A stretch of 35,711 bases of DNA from an uncultured Ruminococcus sp. (GTDB taxonomy: Bacteria; Bacillota; Clostridia; Oscillospirales; Ruminococcaceae): positions 1 to 35,711 of the forward strand of contig CACYSH010000022.1 of assembly GCA_902776945.1 (NCBI GenBank). Direction: 5' to 3'. This document shows positions 16,780-24,054 of the stretch, one piece after another. The notes under the pieces were generated by a model. The model made no database searches and was not told where the DNA came from. It was given only the letters and a program-made list of their open reading frames with translations. The first letter of the stretch is position 1. Each line of letters opens with the position of its first letter. The translations under genes were made by a program, and so were the position numbers.

Positions 16780-16985
16780 AAGAAGAATATGATTTTTCAA
16801 ATGGCATTAAGAATCCTTATGCCGAAAAGTTGAAACAGCAGACGACCATAAACGTTGACAACAGCATAGTGGAATATTTCAAGTCAATGGCGAAAACGAC
16901 CGGTATTCCGTATCAAATGCTGATAAACCTTTATTTGTCCGATTGCGTGAAAAACAAGCGCAGTCTTGATATTTCATGGAGATAA
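16776..16985 (+). CDS. brnA: BrnA-type antitoxin, orphaned
   Basis: A 69-aa ribbon-helix-helix protein. YDFSNGIKNPYAEKLKQQ is the typical BrnA lead-in, followed by TTINVDNSIVEYFKSMAKTTGIPYQMLINLYLSDC, the DNA-binding dimer fold seen in BrnA/CopG antitoxins (quoted in part). It normally neutralises BrnT and represses the brnTA operon. The start ATG at 16776 has AGGAGG (16763-16768) at good spacing. The gene is intact and sits behind a perfect promoter, while its partner toxin upstream is broken. It may persist as an anti-toxin against BrnT from mobile elements, or be decaying. Confidence 0.85.
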   Translation: MKEEYDFSNGIKNPYAEKLKQQTTINVDNSIVEYFKSMAKTTGIPYQMLINLYLSDCVKNKRSLDISWR

Positions 16986-16989
16986 TTTA

Positions 16990-17024
16990 AGCGGCACGGT
17001 AAATTTTTTATCGTGCCGCTCATT
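16990..17024. terminator. Bidirectional terminator between brnA and sigF
   Basis: The stem AGCGGCACG (16990-16998) / CGTGCCGCT (17012-17020) continues through GTAAA/TTTAT to give about 14 bp with a 3-nt loop. CATTTTCT follows on the plus strand; on the minus strand the stem is followed by TAAATTATC. It serves the convergent brnA (+) and sigF (-) transcripts. Confidence 0.75.
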
Positions 17025-17039
17025 TTCTGTAAATACTGT

Positions 17040-17705
17040 TTATTCCAATTTTTCCCGCAGTGCCGCCAGCAGCTTTTTCTCCCGCCGCGAGACCTGCACC
17101 TGCGTCATGCCGAGCGCCGCCGCCGTCTCGGTCTGCGTTTTGTCGCGGAAATACCGCAGTGTTATCAGCAGGCGGTCGCGTTCGTCAAGCCCCGCAAGCG
17201 CCTTTGACAGCGCCAGTTCTTCAAGAATGCGCTCCTCCGACGACGGCACGGGTACGTCCGCTTCGTCGATGCCGTCCTCGGTCTGCACCGTCAGGCTTAC
17301 GGGCGGTCGCCCCGCCGAGATCGCTTCAACGACCTGCTCGCAGCTCTCGCCGCAAAGCTCCGCAAGCTCGCTGACCGTCGGCTCACGCCCGTGCTCCGCC
17401 ATGAAGCTGTCCTTTATCCGCGTAAGTTTCAGGTACAGTTCTTTCACGCCGCGGCTGACCTTTACCGCGCCGCCGTCGCGGAAAAGCCGCTTTATCTCTC
17501 CCAGTATCACAGGCACCGCGTAAGTGGAAAATTTTAGTCCGCGCCCCTCGTCAAAAGCCCTTGCCGCCTTCATCAGCCCGATACAGCCCGCGCCGCACAA
17601 GTCCTCATATTCGATTCCGCGCCCTCTGAACCGATTAGCGCAGAGGTGAACCAGTCCCAGATTTTCTTCCGCTCTTGTTTGAAACGCCGTCTTTAACGCT
17701 TTCAT
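17040..17705 (-). CDS. sigF: Sporulation sigma factor SigF
   Basis: A 221-aa sigma-70 family protein, the forespore-specific sigma F. Region 2 reads DLCGAGCIGLMKAARAFDEG and FSTYAVPVILGEIKR. Region 3 has VKVSRGVKEL, and region 4 ends in TQTETAAALGMTQVQVSRREKK. I chose the ATG at 17705 because GGGAGAG stands 8-9 nt upstream. A TTG at 17741 in frame would add 12 residues (with GRDRAMKAL, which aligns plausibly with region 1.2/2.1). A stop codon about 30 nt further up forbids any longer form. The gene overlaps the end of spoIIAB by at least 71 nt, whereas these genes usually barely touch. SigF is held inactive by SpoIIAB until septation. Confidence 0.9.
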   Translation of the reverse strand: MKALKTAFQTRAEENLGLVHLCANRFRGRGIEYEDLCGAGCIGLMKAARAFDEGRGLKFSTYAVPVILGEIKRLFRDGGAVKVSRGVKELYLKLTRIKDSFMAEHGREPTVSELAELCGESCEQVVEAISAGRPPVSLTVQTEDGIDEADVPVPSSEERILEELALSKALAGLDERDRLLITLRYFRDKTQTETAAALGMTQVQVSRREKKLLAALREKLE

Positions 17706-18147
17706 CGCCCGATCTCTCCCGTAAAGTCTTTTCCATGACAAGCGACGTACCGCGTCCCCGGCTGCTTTTCACGCGCAGGCTGTCGGTGAAGCTCTCCATG
17801 ACGGAAAAGCCCAGTCCTGCGCGTTCTTCCTCGGGGGCGGTGGTGAAAAGCGGCTGCATTGCCTGCGTGATGTCGGCGATGCCGCAGCCCTTGTCGCGTA
17901 TCCGTATGTAGACCCGCCGGTCGGAGCAGAGCCGCACCTGCATCGTTATTATGCCGTCGCGCCTGCCGCGGTAGCCGTGGACTATCGCGTTCGTCACGGC
18001 TTCGGAAACGGCTGTCTTTAGTTCGGCAAGTTCGCTGACGTAGGGGTCAAGCTGGGCTATGAACGCCGACACGCAGGCGCGGGCGAAGGCTTCGTTTTCG
18101 CCGCGGGCGGGGAAGGAAAGTTTCATTTCGTTGAGACAGCGTTTCAA
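17635..18147 (-). CDS. spoIIAB: Anti-sigma F factor / SpoIIAA kinase SpoIIAB
   Basis: A 170-aa GHKL-type protein kinase that binds and inhibits SigF and phosphorylates SpoIIAA. EMKLSFPARGENEAFAR at the N-terminus, the N-box SEAVTNAIVHGY, the ATP-lid motif RDKGCGIADI, PLFTTAPEEERAGLGF and SVMESF are classic. The first ~145 residues cover the whole family domain. The last ~25 residues (after VMEKTLRERSG) are an extension that overlaps sigF in another frame. The start overlaps the spoIIAA stop as ATGA; a second Met at residue 8 is the start used by many homologues. Confidence 0.93.
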   Translation of the reverse strand: MKRCLNEMKLSFPARGENEAFARACVSAFIAQLDPYVSELAELKTAVSEAVTNAIVHGYRGRRDGIITMQVRLCSDRRVYIRIRDKGCGIADITQAMQPLFTTAPEEERAGLGFSVMESFTDSLRVKSSRGRGTSLVMEKTLRERSGDESVKDGVSNKSGRKSGTGSPLR

Positions 18148-18470
18148 AGTCTGACACCTCCCTCGCCTGTTATGGGGCAGAGCTTGTCGATCCCCGAGAG
18201 CTTCATCACCTTAACGATATAGGCGGGCGGGTCGCATACGGAGCATTTGCCGCCGAGTTCGCTCATAAGTTTGGAGCGACCCATGACGAGACCTATGCCT
18301 GAGCTGTCCATGAAATTTACGGCGGAGAAGTCGAGGATAAGTTCGCTGACGGGGTTCATTGTAATAGCGCGGTCGATCTCGGAGCGCATATCGGCGGCGG
18401 TGAAGTGGTCGATGTCGCCGGAAAGGCGGGCGGTAAGTACAGAGCCGTCGAGAGAGACAGTAACTGGCAT
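18144..18470 (-). CDS. spoIIAA: Anti-anti-sigma F factor SpoIIAA
   Basis: A 108-aa STAS-domain protein. FMDSSGIGL carries the serine phosphorylated by SpoIIAB; the unphosphorylated form releases SigF. Length and fold pattern match the family (about 115 aa). The start ATG at 18470 follows GGAGGAATATT. It is the first gene of the spoIIA operon and overlaps spoIIAB by 4 nt. No convincing SigH-type promoter could be read upstream. Confidence 0.93.
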   Translation of the reverse strand: MPVTVSLDGSVLTARLSGDIDHFTAADMRSEIDRAITMNPVSELILDFSAVNFMDSSGIGLVMGRSKLMSELGGKCSVCDPPAYIVKVMKLSGIDKLCPITGEGGVRL

Positions 18471-18665
18471 AATATTCCTCCAATTAAAAGATTAAAGAAA
18501 AAGCAGAAAGCGGGGGCTTGTCCTCACTTTGCAGTTTAATTATACCTCTTGGCGGGCGCGTATTCTGTCGCTATTACAGTCATGCAAATTGTGTATATGA
18601 CATTCCTAAATGAACATATCCGCATTTGTACGCTCCGACAGACTTTCACACTTCCTGCAATATGC

Positions 18666-18694
18666 TTGTACCCGGGATAATATTCTGATATAAT
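18666..18694 (+). promoter_or_regulatory. Possible upstream promoter, ABC ATPase genes
   Basis: TTGTAC (18666-18671), 17 nt, TATAAT (18689-18694). It is weaker than the 18844 promoter. Confidence 0.5.
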
Positions 18695-18843
18695 TTGTAT
18701 TGTCAGGTTTAAAATATTACAATATAATGTATTATTTTTACGTTCATTTTTTCAAATAGCACAAATAGTGATTTGCTGAATTGTATACATTGCCTAATTT
18801 GTATGCTGTATCATAAATCGGTCGGGTAAACGTTTTCTTGCGC

Positions 18844-18872
18844 TTGACAAAACGCCCGATTATTGATATAAT
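18844..18872 (+). promoter_or_regulatory. Consensus promoter of the ABC ATPase genes
   Basis: TTGACA (18844-18849), 17 nt, TATAAT (18867-18872), a perfect sigma-A promoter. It gives a leader of about 170 nt before the first ATPase start at 19051. It also shows that the open frame extending back to 18838 is not all coding. Confidence 0.85.
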
Positions 18873-19050
18873 TATAATCAGCGGATTACGCTCTTTTGAC
18901 GTATTTGAACAGATTTATTTATATATAATGTTCAAATCGCTCAAAATCGGGGCTGTAATTTATTGCATGGTAACAAACCATGTAACAATAAAAAATGTAC
19001 GGTCAACAAGCACTAACGTCTGCGCGGCTGTGCTTTTTCGGGGAAGTCTT

Positions 19051-19731
19051 ATGAATGAAATAATACTGTCCGCGCAGCATATCAGCCGCAGCTTTAAAAT
19101 AGGCGACGGCAGCGTTGTAACGGCGCTGAAGGACATTAATCTCAAGATCGAAAAGGGTAAGCTCACCGTGCTGAGAGGTCGCTCGGGCAGCGGTAAGACC
19201 ACGCTTATCAATATCCTCGGGGCGCTCGACAAGCCCTCGGGCGGCGCTGTTATGTTCGGCGGACGCGATATTACCAAACTCAGCGAGCGAAAGCGCGATA
19301 CCCTGCGCCGCAGCGAAATGGCGTTCGTGTTCCAGTCGGTGGCGCTGATGAGCGGTCTCACCGCTTTCGAAAACGTTGAATTTGGGCTGCGGCTCGCGGG
19401 GTACCCTTACAAAAGGAGAAACGCCCGCGCCGCGCAGGTCATGAAGGAGGTCGGGCTTGACAAGCGTATGCACCACCGCCCCGGCGAGATGTCGGGCGGC
19501 GAACAGCAGCGCACGGCGATCGCACGCGCTATCGCGCACGAGCCGCTTCTCGTCTTTGCCGACGAGCCGACCGCCGAGCTTGACACAGCCACCGCCCTGC
19601 ACATCGTCAAGCTGTTCAGGGAGCTTGTCGCAAGGCAGAATATGACGATAGTTATGACTACCCACGACCCCAGCATGATGGACATAGCCGACAGGGTATA
19701 CACGCTTGAGGACGGTGAGATCATTGACTGA
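19051..19731 (+). CDS. ABC transporter ATP-binding protein (MacB/LolD type), first of two
   Basis: A 226-aa stand-alone nucleotide-binding domain. Walker A is GRSGSGKTT, the Q-loop is VFQSVAL, the signature is MSGGEQQR, Walker B is LLVFADEPTAELD, and the switch histidine is in TTHD. It ends LEDGEIID like MacB/LolD/FtsE-class ATPases, whose usual partners are FtsX-like permeases. No such permease is nearby. The ATG at 19051 (weak GGGAAG upstream) is chosen because the frame before it contains the promoter. Its last bases overlap the second ATPase. The two ATPases share a domain plan but are clearly diverged, so a heterodimer is plausible (inference). The nearest transport genes are the sugar-type permeases downstream. 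Confidence 0.9.
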   Translation: MNEIILSAQHISRSFKIGDGSVVTALKDINLKIEKGKLTVLRGRSGSGKTTLINILGALDKPSGGAVMFGGRDITKLSERKRDTLRRSEMAFVFQSVALMSGLTAFENVEFGLRLAGYPYKRRNARAAQVMKEVGLDKRMHHRPGEMSGGEQQRTAIARAIAHEPLLVFADEPTAELDTATALHIVKLFRELVARQNMTIVMTTHDPSMMDIADRVYTLEDGEIID

Positions 19732-20710
19732 GACTTACGGCAGCAATATTTATGACGAGATCGGCGCGGGGCTGGAGCAGTCGAACGCGGGCAGCATGAT
19801 AAGCTGCGAAAACCTCGTCAAGATATACAAGACCAGCGAGATCGAGGTCGTGGCGCTGCAAGGGCTTGACCTGAATGTTGACAAGGGCGAGCTTATGGCG
19901 ATAGTCGGGAACTCGGGGAGCGGGAAGTCCACGCTGCTCAATATGCTTGGCGGGCTTGACCGACCGAGCGCGGGGCAGCTGTACGTTGACGGAAAGAACC
20001 TGCTGAAATTCACCGACCGCGATTATGTCGAATACAAGCGGCGGACGGTCGGGTTCGTGTGGCAGAACAACGCCCGAAATCTTGTGCCGTACCTGACTGC
20101 CGTGCAGAATATCGAGCTGCCGATGATGCTTGTCGGCGGGAGAAAGCGCCGCAAACGCGCTCTGGAGCTGCTCGACAAAGTGGGGCTTATCAAGCGGAAA
20201 AATTCGCGGCTCGACCAGATGTCGGGCGGCGAACAGCAGCGCGTGGCTATCGCGATAGCGCTGGCGAACAACCCGAAGCTGCTGCTGGCGGACGAGCCTA
20301 CGGGTTCTGTCGATACGAAGACCTCGAACGCGATACTTGATATTTTCAAGGAGCTTAACAAAAACGACGGCTTGACGATAGTTATTGTCACGCATGATGT
20401 CAAGCTCGCCAGACATATCGACCGCGTTGTGGCGATACGCGACGGGCGCACAAGCTCGGAGATCGTCAGAAAGCGTTCGTACCGCGAAGACCTTGAAGCA
20501 ATGGGCGATGTTATGCTTTCGGGCGCGGACGGCGAAGAGGAGGATCTCACTCACGAGGAGCTTGCGGTGCTTGACCGTTCGGGGCGTTTGCAGCTGCCGA
20601 AGGATTATATGGACGCGCTCAGGCTAAAAGGCGGCGATAAGGTCAAGGTCGAGCTTGATGAAGGCGCGGACGGCGGCGATAAGCGCATTTTCATAAGGCG
20701 TTCGGGCTGA
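19724..20710 (+). CDS. ABC transporter ATP-binding protein with C-terminal AbrB-like tail
   Basis: A protein of about 328 aa. The ABC module has Walker A GNSGSGKST, Q-loop FVWQNNA, signature MSGGEQQR, Walker B LLLADEPTGSVD and the TIVIVTHD switch region. After the usual end (about residue 225) comes a tail of about 90 residues. It is acidic, then reads VLDRSGRLQLPKDYMDALRL and KGGDKVKVELD, a good match to the swapped-hairpin AbrB/SpoVT DNA-binding fold. This is unusual for an ABC ATPase. The start is uncertain: TTG 19724 (overlapping the previous stop, with GGTGAG before it), GTG 19715, or the internal ATG 19796 right at the ABC domain. Possible roles are energising the downstream permeases or coupling transport to regulation. 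Confidence 0.85.
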   Translation: MTETYGSNIYDEIGAGLEQSNAGSMISCENLVKIYKTSEIEVVALQGLDLNVDKGELMAIVGNSGSGKSTLLNMLGGLDRPSAGQLYVDGKNLLKFTDRDYVEYKRRTVGFVWQNNARNLVPYLTAVQNIELPMMLVGGRKRRKRALELLDKVGLIKRKNSRLDQMSGGEQQRVAIAIALANNPKLLLADEPTGSVDTKTSNAILDIFKELNKNDGLTIVIVTHDVKLARHIDRVVAIRDGRTSSEIVRKRSYREDLEAMGDVMLSGADGEEEDLTHEELAVLDRSGRLQLPKDYMDALRLKGGDKVKVELDEGADGGDKRIFIRRSG

Positions 20711-20726
20711 ACGGAAAATATCATAG

Positions 20727-20917
20727 TTAGTTAAAAGTGAATAGTGTATAGTGAACAGTTAAGGTGTCCGCTTCGCGGACGTTATTATGCGGAGGCTTCG
20801 CCCCGCACTGACATTTTTCACATCAGCAGACGATCTTTTGCGGAGCTTGCTTCCGCATAATTATCGCCGAAGGCGATACATTAACTATTCACTATTAACT
20901 ATTAACTATTCACTTTA
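20727..20917. repeat. MITE-like element with terminal inverted repeats
   Basis: The left end (GTTAAAAGTGAATAGTG... to CAGTTAA at 20762) and right end (TTAACTATTCACTATTAAC... from 20881) are inverted copies built from a 7-8 bp unit (TTAACTA/TTCACTA). The right end has one extra unit. Inside are four compact hairpins: GTCCGC-TTC-GCGGAC (20766-20780), TGCGGAGGC-TTC-GCCCCGCA (20788-20807), TGCGGAGCTTGCTTCCGCA (20839-20857) and TCGCC-GAA-GGCGA (20864-20876). There is no coding capacity. It separates the ATPase pair from the solute-binding protein operon. From 20918 to 21004 I see only a ribosome-binding site and a small dyad (GTGAGGTTCAC, 20950-20960). Confidence 0.85.
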
Positions 20918-21004
20918 TATACCTTATTATAGAAAAGGGATATGATCGGGTGAGGTTCACTCGTATTATAGAACAGCAAATATACCGGAAAGGTGGATTT
21001 TACA

Positions 21005-24000
21005 GTGAATAACACTTACTTTAAGCGTGTTATCTCATCTGCGGTCGCTGTGCTTATGCTGGCGGCATCGTCGCTGACGGCTTTTGCCGAAAGCGACGTT
21101 GAAACGGCTGCGGATAACGGGACTTTTTCAGCCTCCGAAAGCGAAGCCCCGGTAAGCCCGCAGACGGGCAAGCCGACGGGTAAGCGCGTGGAGGAGTCCT
21201 ACCGCGTGTTTTACGACAAGTACGCGGAGAAAAAAGGCGACGAAAGGGCGCAGACGCTTACCGCGAAACAGATCTGGGAGGACGCTGATTTCAAAAAGAC
21301 CGACGACGCGAATATCCGGCTTATGGACATAGGCGGCGAACGCGACGTACTCAACTGGGCGAATCAGGAGGGCAGCTTTGATTTCGGCGTGACTGTCAAA
21401 AAGGCGGGCGTGTACAGCATAATGATGTCGTACTACTTCCCGCAGGAGTCGAACACCAACGACATTGAGTTTGAGGTGGACGTAAACGGCGAATGTCAAT
21501 ACCCCACCGCGGGACGTATCACTCTTTCGAAGGTGTGGGTCAACAAGGTCGGCAACAGCTCCACGGGCATCGAAATGGATTCCCGCGGGAACGATATTCG
21601 CCCCGGTCAGGAGCCTTATGCCATGTGGCAGACCTCGCCTTTAAAGGATATTGACGGTCTTTCGGCGAAGCCGCTGCTTTTCTACCTCGAAGAGGGCAAG
21701 AACATCATCACGATAAAGTCCGAAAAGGCACAGTTCGCCATTAAGGATATTACGTTTTACCAGTATAAGGCACCCGAGGCTTACGAGCTGCCCAGCACCA
21801 CCGATATTGCAATGGTCAAGGGCAAGAGGATAACCCTTGAAGGCGAGCTTGCCGATTACAAGAGCGCCCGCACGCTTTTCCCGACCTCCGACCTGCACTC
21901 CTACATAACCTCGTGCGTAAACGGCGTAAGTCCTACCAAGACCCGTTACAACACGATAGGCAGAAACAGCTGGAACAAGTCCACGCAGTCCGCCACATGG
22001 CGTTTCAGCGTCGATCAGGACGGCTACTATAAGATAGGCATACGCGCAAAGCAGGACGTAATGCGCGGTATGTATTCGAACAGAAGACTTTACATCGACG
22101 GCGTTGTGCCGAATATACGCTCCGAACAGGTCAAGTTCTTCTACGATACCGAGTGGAGCGTGGTCGTTCCCTCGGAATCCGACGACGAAGGCGCTACCCC
22201 GCTTTTCTACCACCTTGAAGCGGGTACCCACGAGCTTACGCTTGAAGCTGTTCCCGGCGAAATAGGTCAGATAATGGGCGTGCTTGACGACCTTACCTAC
22301 GACATAAACAGCTACTACCGCCGCATACGTCAGATAACGGGTCCGAACCCCGATATTTACAACAACTACGATTTCAAAAGCACTATGCCCTCGCTGATAC
22401 CCGATTTCAAGTCCTTCTCGCAGCAGCTGCGCGACCTTAAGGCGGAGATCGAAACGCTTTCGAACCAGGGCGGCTCCGAAGCCGTTACTCTCGAAAAAAT
22501 GGCGCTCGTGCTTGACGAATGCACCGAAAAGCCCGACCGCATACCCGAGATGATGACGCAGATCAAGGACAACGTTACCTCGCTTTCGGCATGGGTAAGC
22601 ACCTACCGCGAGCAGCCCCTTGAGGTTGACATCATCGAGATATGCTCCCCCGATCAGGATTTCACCGACTGCGATTCGAAATTCTTCAAGTCCTTCAAGT
22701 TCGGTCTCGATTCGTTCATAGGCTCGTTCTTCGAGGATTACAACTCGCTTTCGGATCTGGGCGACGAGGGCGTTATGACCTGCTGGATACCTCTCGGCAG
22801 AGATAACGCGACGGTCGTTACAAATCTTGTCAATAACGAATATAACATAAACGCGAAAACAAAGGTCAAGATGAAGCTCGTTCAGGGCGGTATCATCGAA
22901 GCGACATTCGCGGGCAAGGGTCCCGACATCGCGCTCTTTATGGGCGGCGACTTCCCGATACAGCTTGCGTCGAGGGGCGTTCTTGTGGACGTTTCGCAGT
23001 TCCCCGACTTTGAGGAGGTCTCGCAGCGGTTCTCGGCGGACGCTACCACATTATATAAGTACAACGGCGGAATTTACGGTCTGCCCGTTTCGCAGGATTT
23101 CCCGATGCTCTTCTACCGCAGCGACGTTTTAAGCGAGCTGGGCGTTGACCCCGAGAACGATCTTGCGACATGGGACGGGCTGATGAACGTTCTGCCCGTG
23201 CTGCAAAGAAACTACATGGAGGTAGGTCTTATCCTGCCCGCAATGGGCGGCTCTTCGGGCGTAATTCAGGTATCTCCCGTAACCGAGCCGGGCAACACCT
23301 TCGCGATGCTGCTGCTCCAGCAGGGGCTTAACTACTACACCGACGACCTCTCGCAGACGAATTTCGGCAGGCAGGAGGCGGTAAACGCCTTCGAACGCTG
23401 GACGGAGTTCTACACGAAGTACAGCTTCAGCCTTGTTTACGACGCTCTTACCCGATTCAGACAGGGCGATATGCCTGTTGTTATCCAGAACTATACTTTC
23501 TATAATACGCTTTATGTTACCGCTCCCGAGATCAAGGGCTGCTGGAACTTCATGCACGTTCCCGGCACGCCCAATCCCAATGGTCAGGTAACGCTGCCGA
23601 ACGGCGAAAAGATAAGCATTACCGCTAACTCGGGCGGCTCGTGTGCGCTTATCTTCAACACCTGCCCCGACAAGGAGGGCGCTTGGGACTTCATAAAGTG
23701 GTTCACCTCGAACGAGACTCAGCAGAGCTACGGTCATGACATCGAATCGGTTCTCGGACCTCTCGGACGCTACAACACCGCGAATCTTGACGCTCTCGAA
23801 AATCTTTCATGGACGCAGACTCAGGTGAGAAAGCTCGAAGAGCAGCTTAATTCGCAGGTGGAAGTACCCGTTATCCCCGCGTCCTACGGTGTGACGAGAA
23901 ACATCAACAACGCCTTCCGCGAGACCGTAAACCAGTACAGAAACGCAAGAGATACCCTTTTCTGGTACGATAAGGATATTAACGAAGAGATCGAACGTAA

Positions 24001-24034
24001 GAACAAGGATCTTGCGCTCTATAACAAGAATTGA
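21005..24034 (+). CDS. Large secreted solute-binding protein with two N-terminal beta-sandwich modules
   Basis: A 1009-aa protein starting at GTG 21005 (AAGGTGG just upstream); the frame is open from 20993. The Sec signal peptide has a hydrophobic core and ends LTAFA-ES, with no lipobox cysteine. That is unusual, because Gram-positive binding proteins are normally lipoproteins. Residues about 95-255 and 275-435 look like two carbohydrate-binding-type beta-sandwiches. Each has the pattern FxxxVxxxGxYxIxIxxxxx and ends in an EEGKNIITI or EAGTHELTL strand. A helical linker (about 435-590) leads to a family 1-like extracellular solute-binding domain (about 595-985: GKGPDIALFMGG, YNGGIYGLPVSQDFPMLFY, FIKWFTSNETQ). 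It is the first gene of an operon whose next two genes are MalF/MalG-type permeases. It probably captures an oligosaccharide or glycan. Confidence 0.85.
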   Translation: MNNTYFKRVISSAVAVLMLAASSLTAFAESDVETAADNGTFSASESEAPVSPQTGKPTGKRVEESYRVFYDKYAEKKGDERAQTLTAKQIWEDADFKKTDDANIRLMDIGGERDVLNWANQEGSFDFGVTVKKAGVYSIMMSYYFPQESNTNDIEFEVDVNGECQYPTAGRITLSKVWVNKVGNSSTGIEMDSRGNDIRPGQEPYAMWQTSPLKDIDGLSAKPLLFYLEEGKNIITIKSEKAQFAIKDITFYQYKAPEAYELPSTTDIAMVKGKRITLEGELADYKSARTLFPTSDLHSYITSCVNGVSPTKTRYNTIGRNSWNKSTQSATWRFSVDQDGYYKIGIRAKQDVMRGMYSNRRLYIDGVVPNIRSEQVKFFYDTEWSVVVPSESDDEGATPLFYHLEAGTHELTLEAVPGEIGQIMGVLDDLTYDINSYYRRIRQITGPNPDIYNNYDFKSTMPSLIPDFKSFSQQLRDLKAEIETLSNQGGSEAVTLEKMALVLDECTEKPDRIPEMMTQIKDNVTSLSAWVSTYREQPLEVDIIEICSPDQDFTDCDSKFFKSFKFGLDSFIGSFFEDYNSLSDLGDEGVMTCWIPLGRDNATVVTNLVNNEYNINAKTKVKMKLVQGGIIEATFAGKGPDIALFMGGDFPIQLASRGVLVDVSQFPDFEEVSQRFSADATTLYKYNGGIYGLPVSQDFPMLFYRSDVLSELGVDPENDLATWDGLMNVLPVLQRNYMEVGLILPAMGGSSGVIQVSPVTEPGNTFAMLLLQQGLNYYTDDLSQTNFGRQEAVNAFERWTEFYTKYSFSLVYDALTRFRQGDMPVVIQNYTFYNTLYVTAPEIKGCWNFMHVPGTPNPNGQVTLPNGEKISITANSGGSCALIFNTCPDKEGAWDFIKWFTSNETQQSYGHDIESVLGPLGRYNTANLDALENLSWTQTQVRKLEEQLNSQVEVPVIPASYGVTRNINNAFRETVNQYRNARDTLFWYDKDINEEIERKNKDLALYNKN

Positions 24035-24054
24035 GAAAGGGGAGTGCGCAGAAA

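Larger units (their letters stand above)
18471..19050. other. 580-bp AT-rich divergent regulatory region
   Basis: The gap between spoIIAA (leftward) and the ABC ATPases (rightward) has no coding potential I trust. It contains the spoIIAA ribosome-binding site, two plus-strand promoters (18666-18694 and 18844-18872), a weak dyad (CAAAT..ATATG at 18585-18599 with CATAT..ATTTG at 18615-18628), and a hairpin CATGGT-AACAA-ACCATG in the leader of the ABC transcript (18966-18982). Confidence 0.6.

Noticed and set aside
18585-18628. Weak dyad upstream of spoIIAA and the ABC genes as an operator
   Set aside because: The arms are only 5+5 bp with unequal internal spacing in AT-rich DNA. This is too likely by chance to call as a binding site.
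18838-19050. A 71-codon N-terminal extension of the first ABC ATPase
   Set aside because: The consensus promoter 18844-18872 and its leader lie inside this stretch, and the family domain starts at the ATG at 19051.
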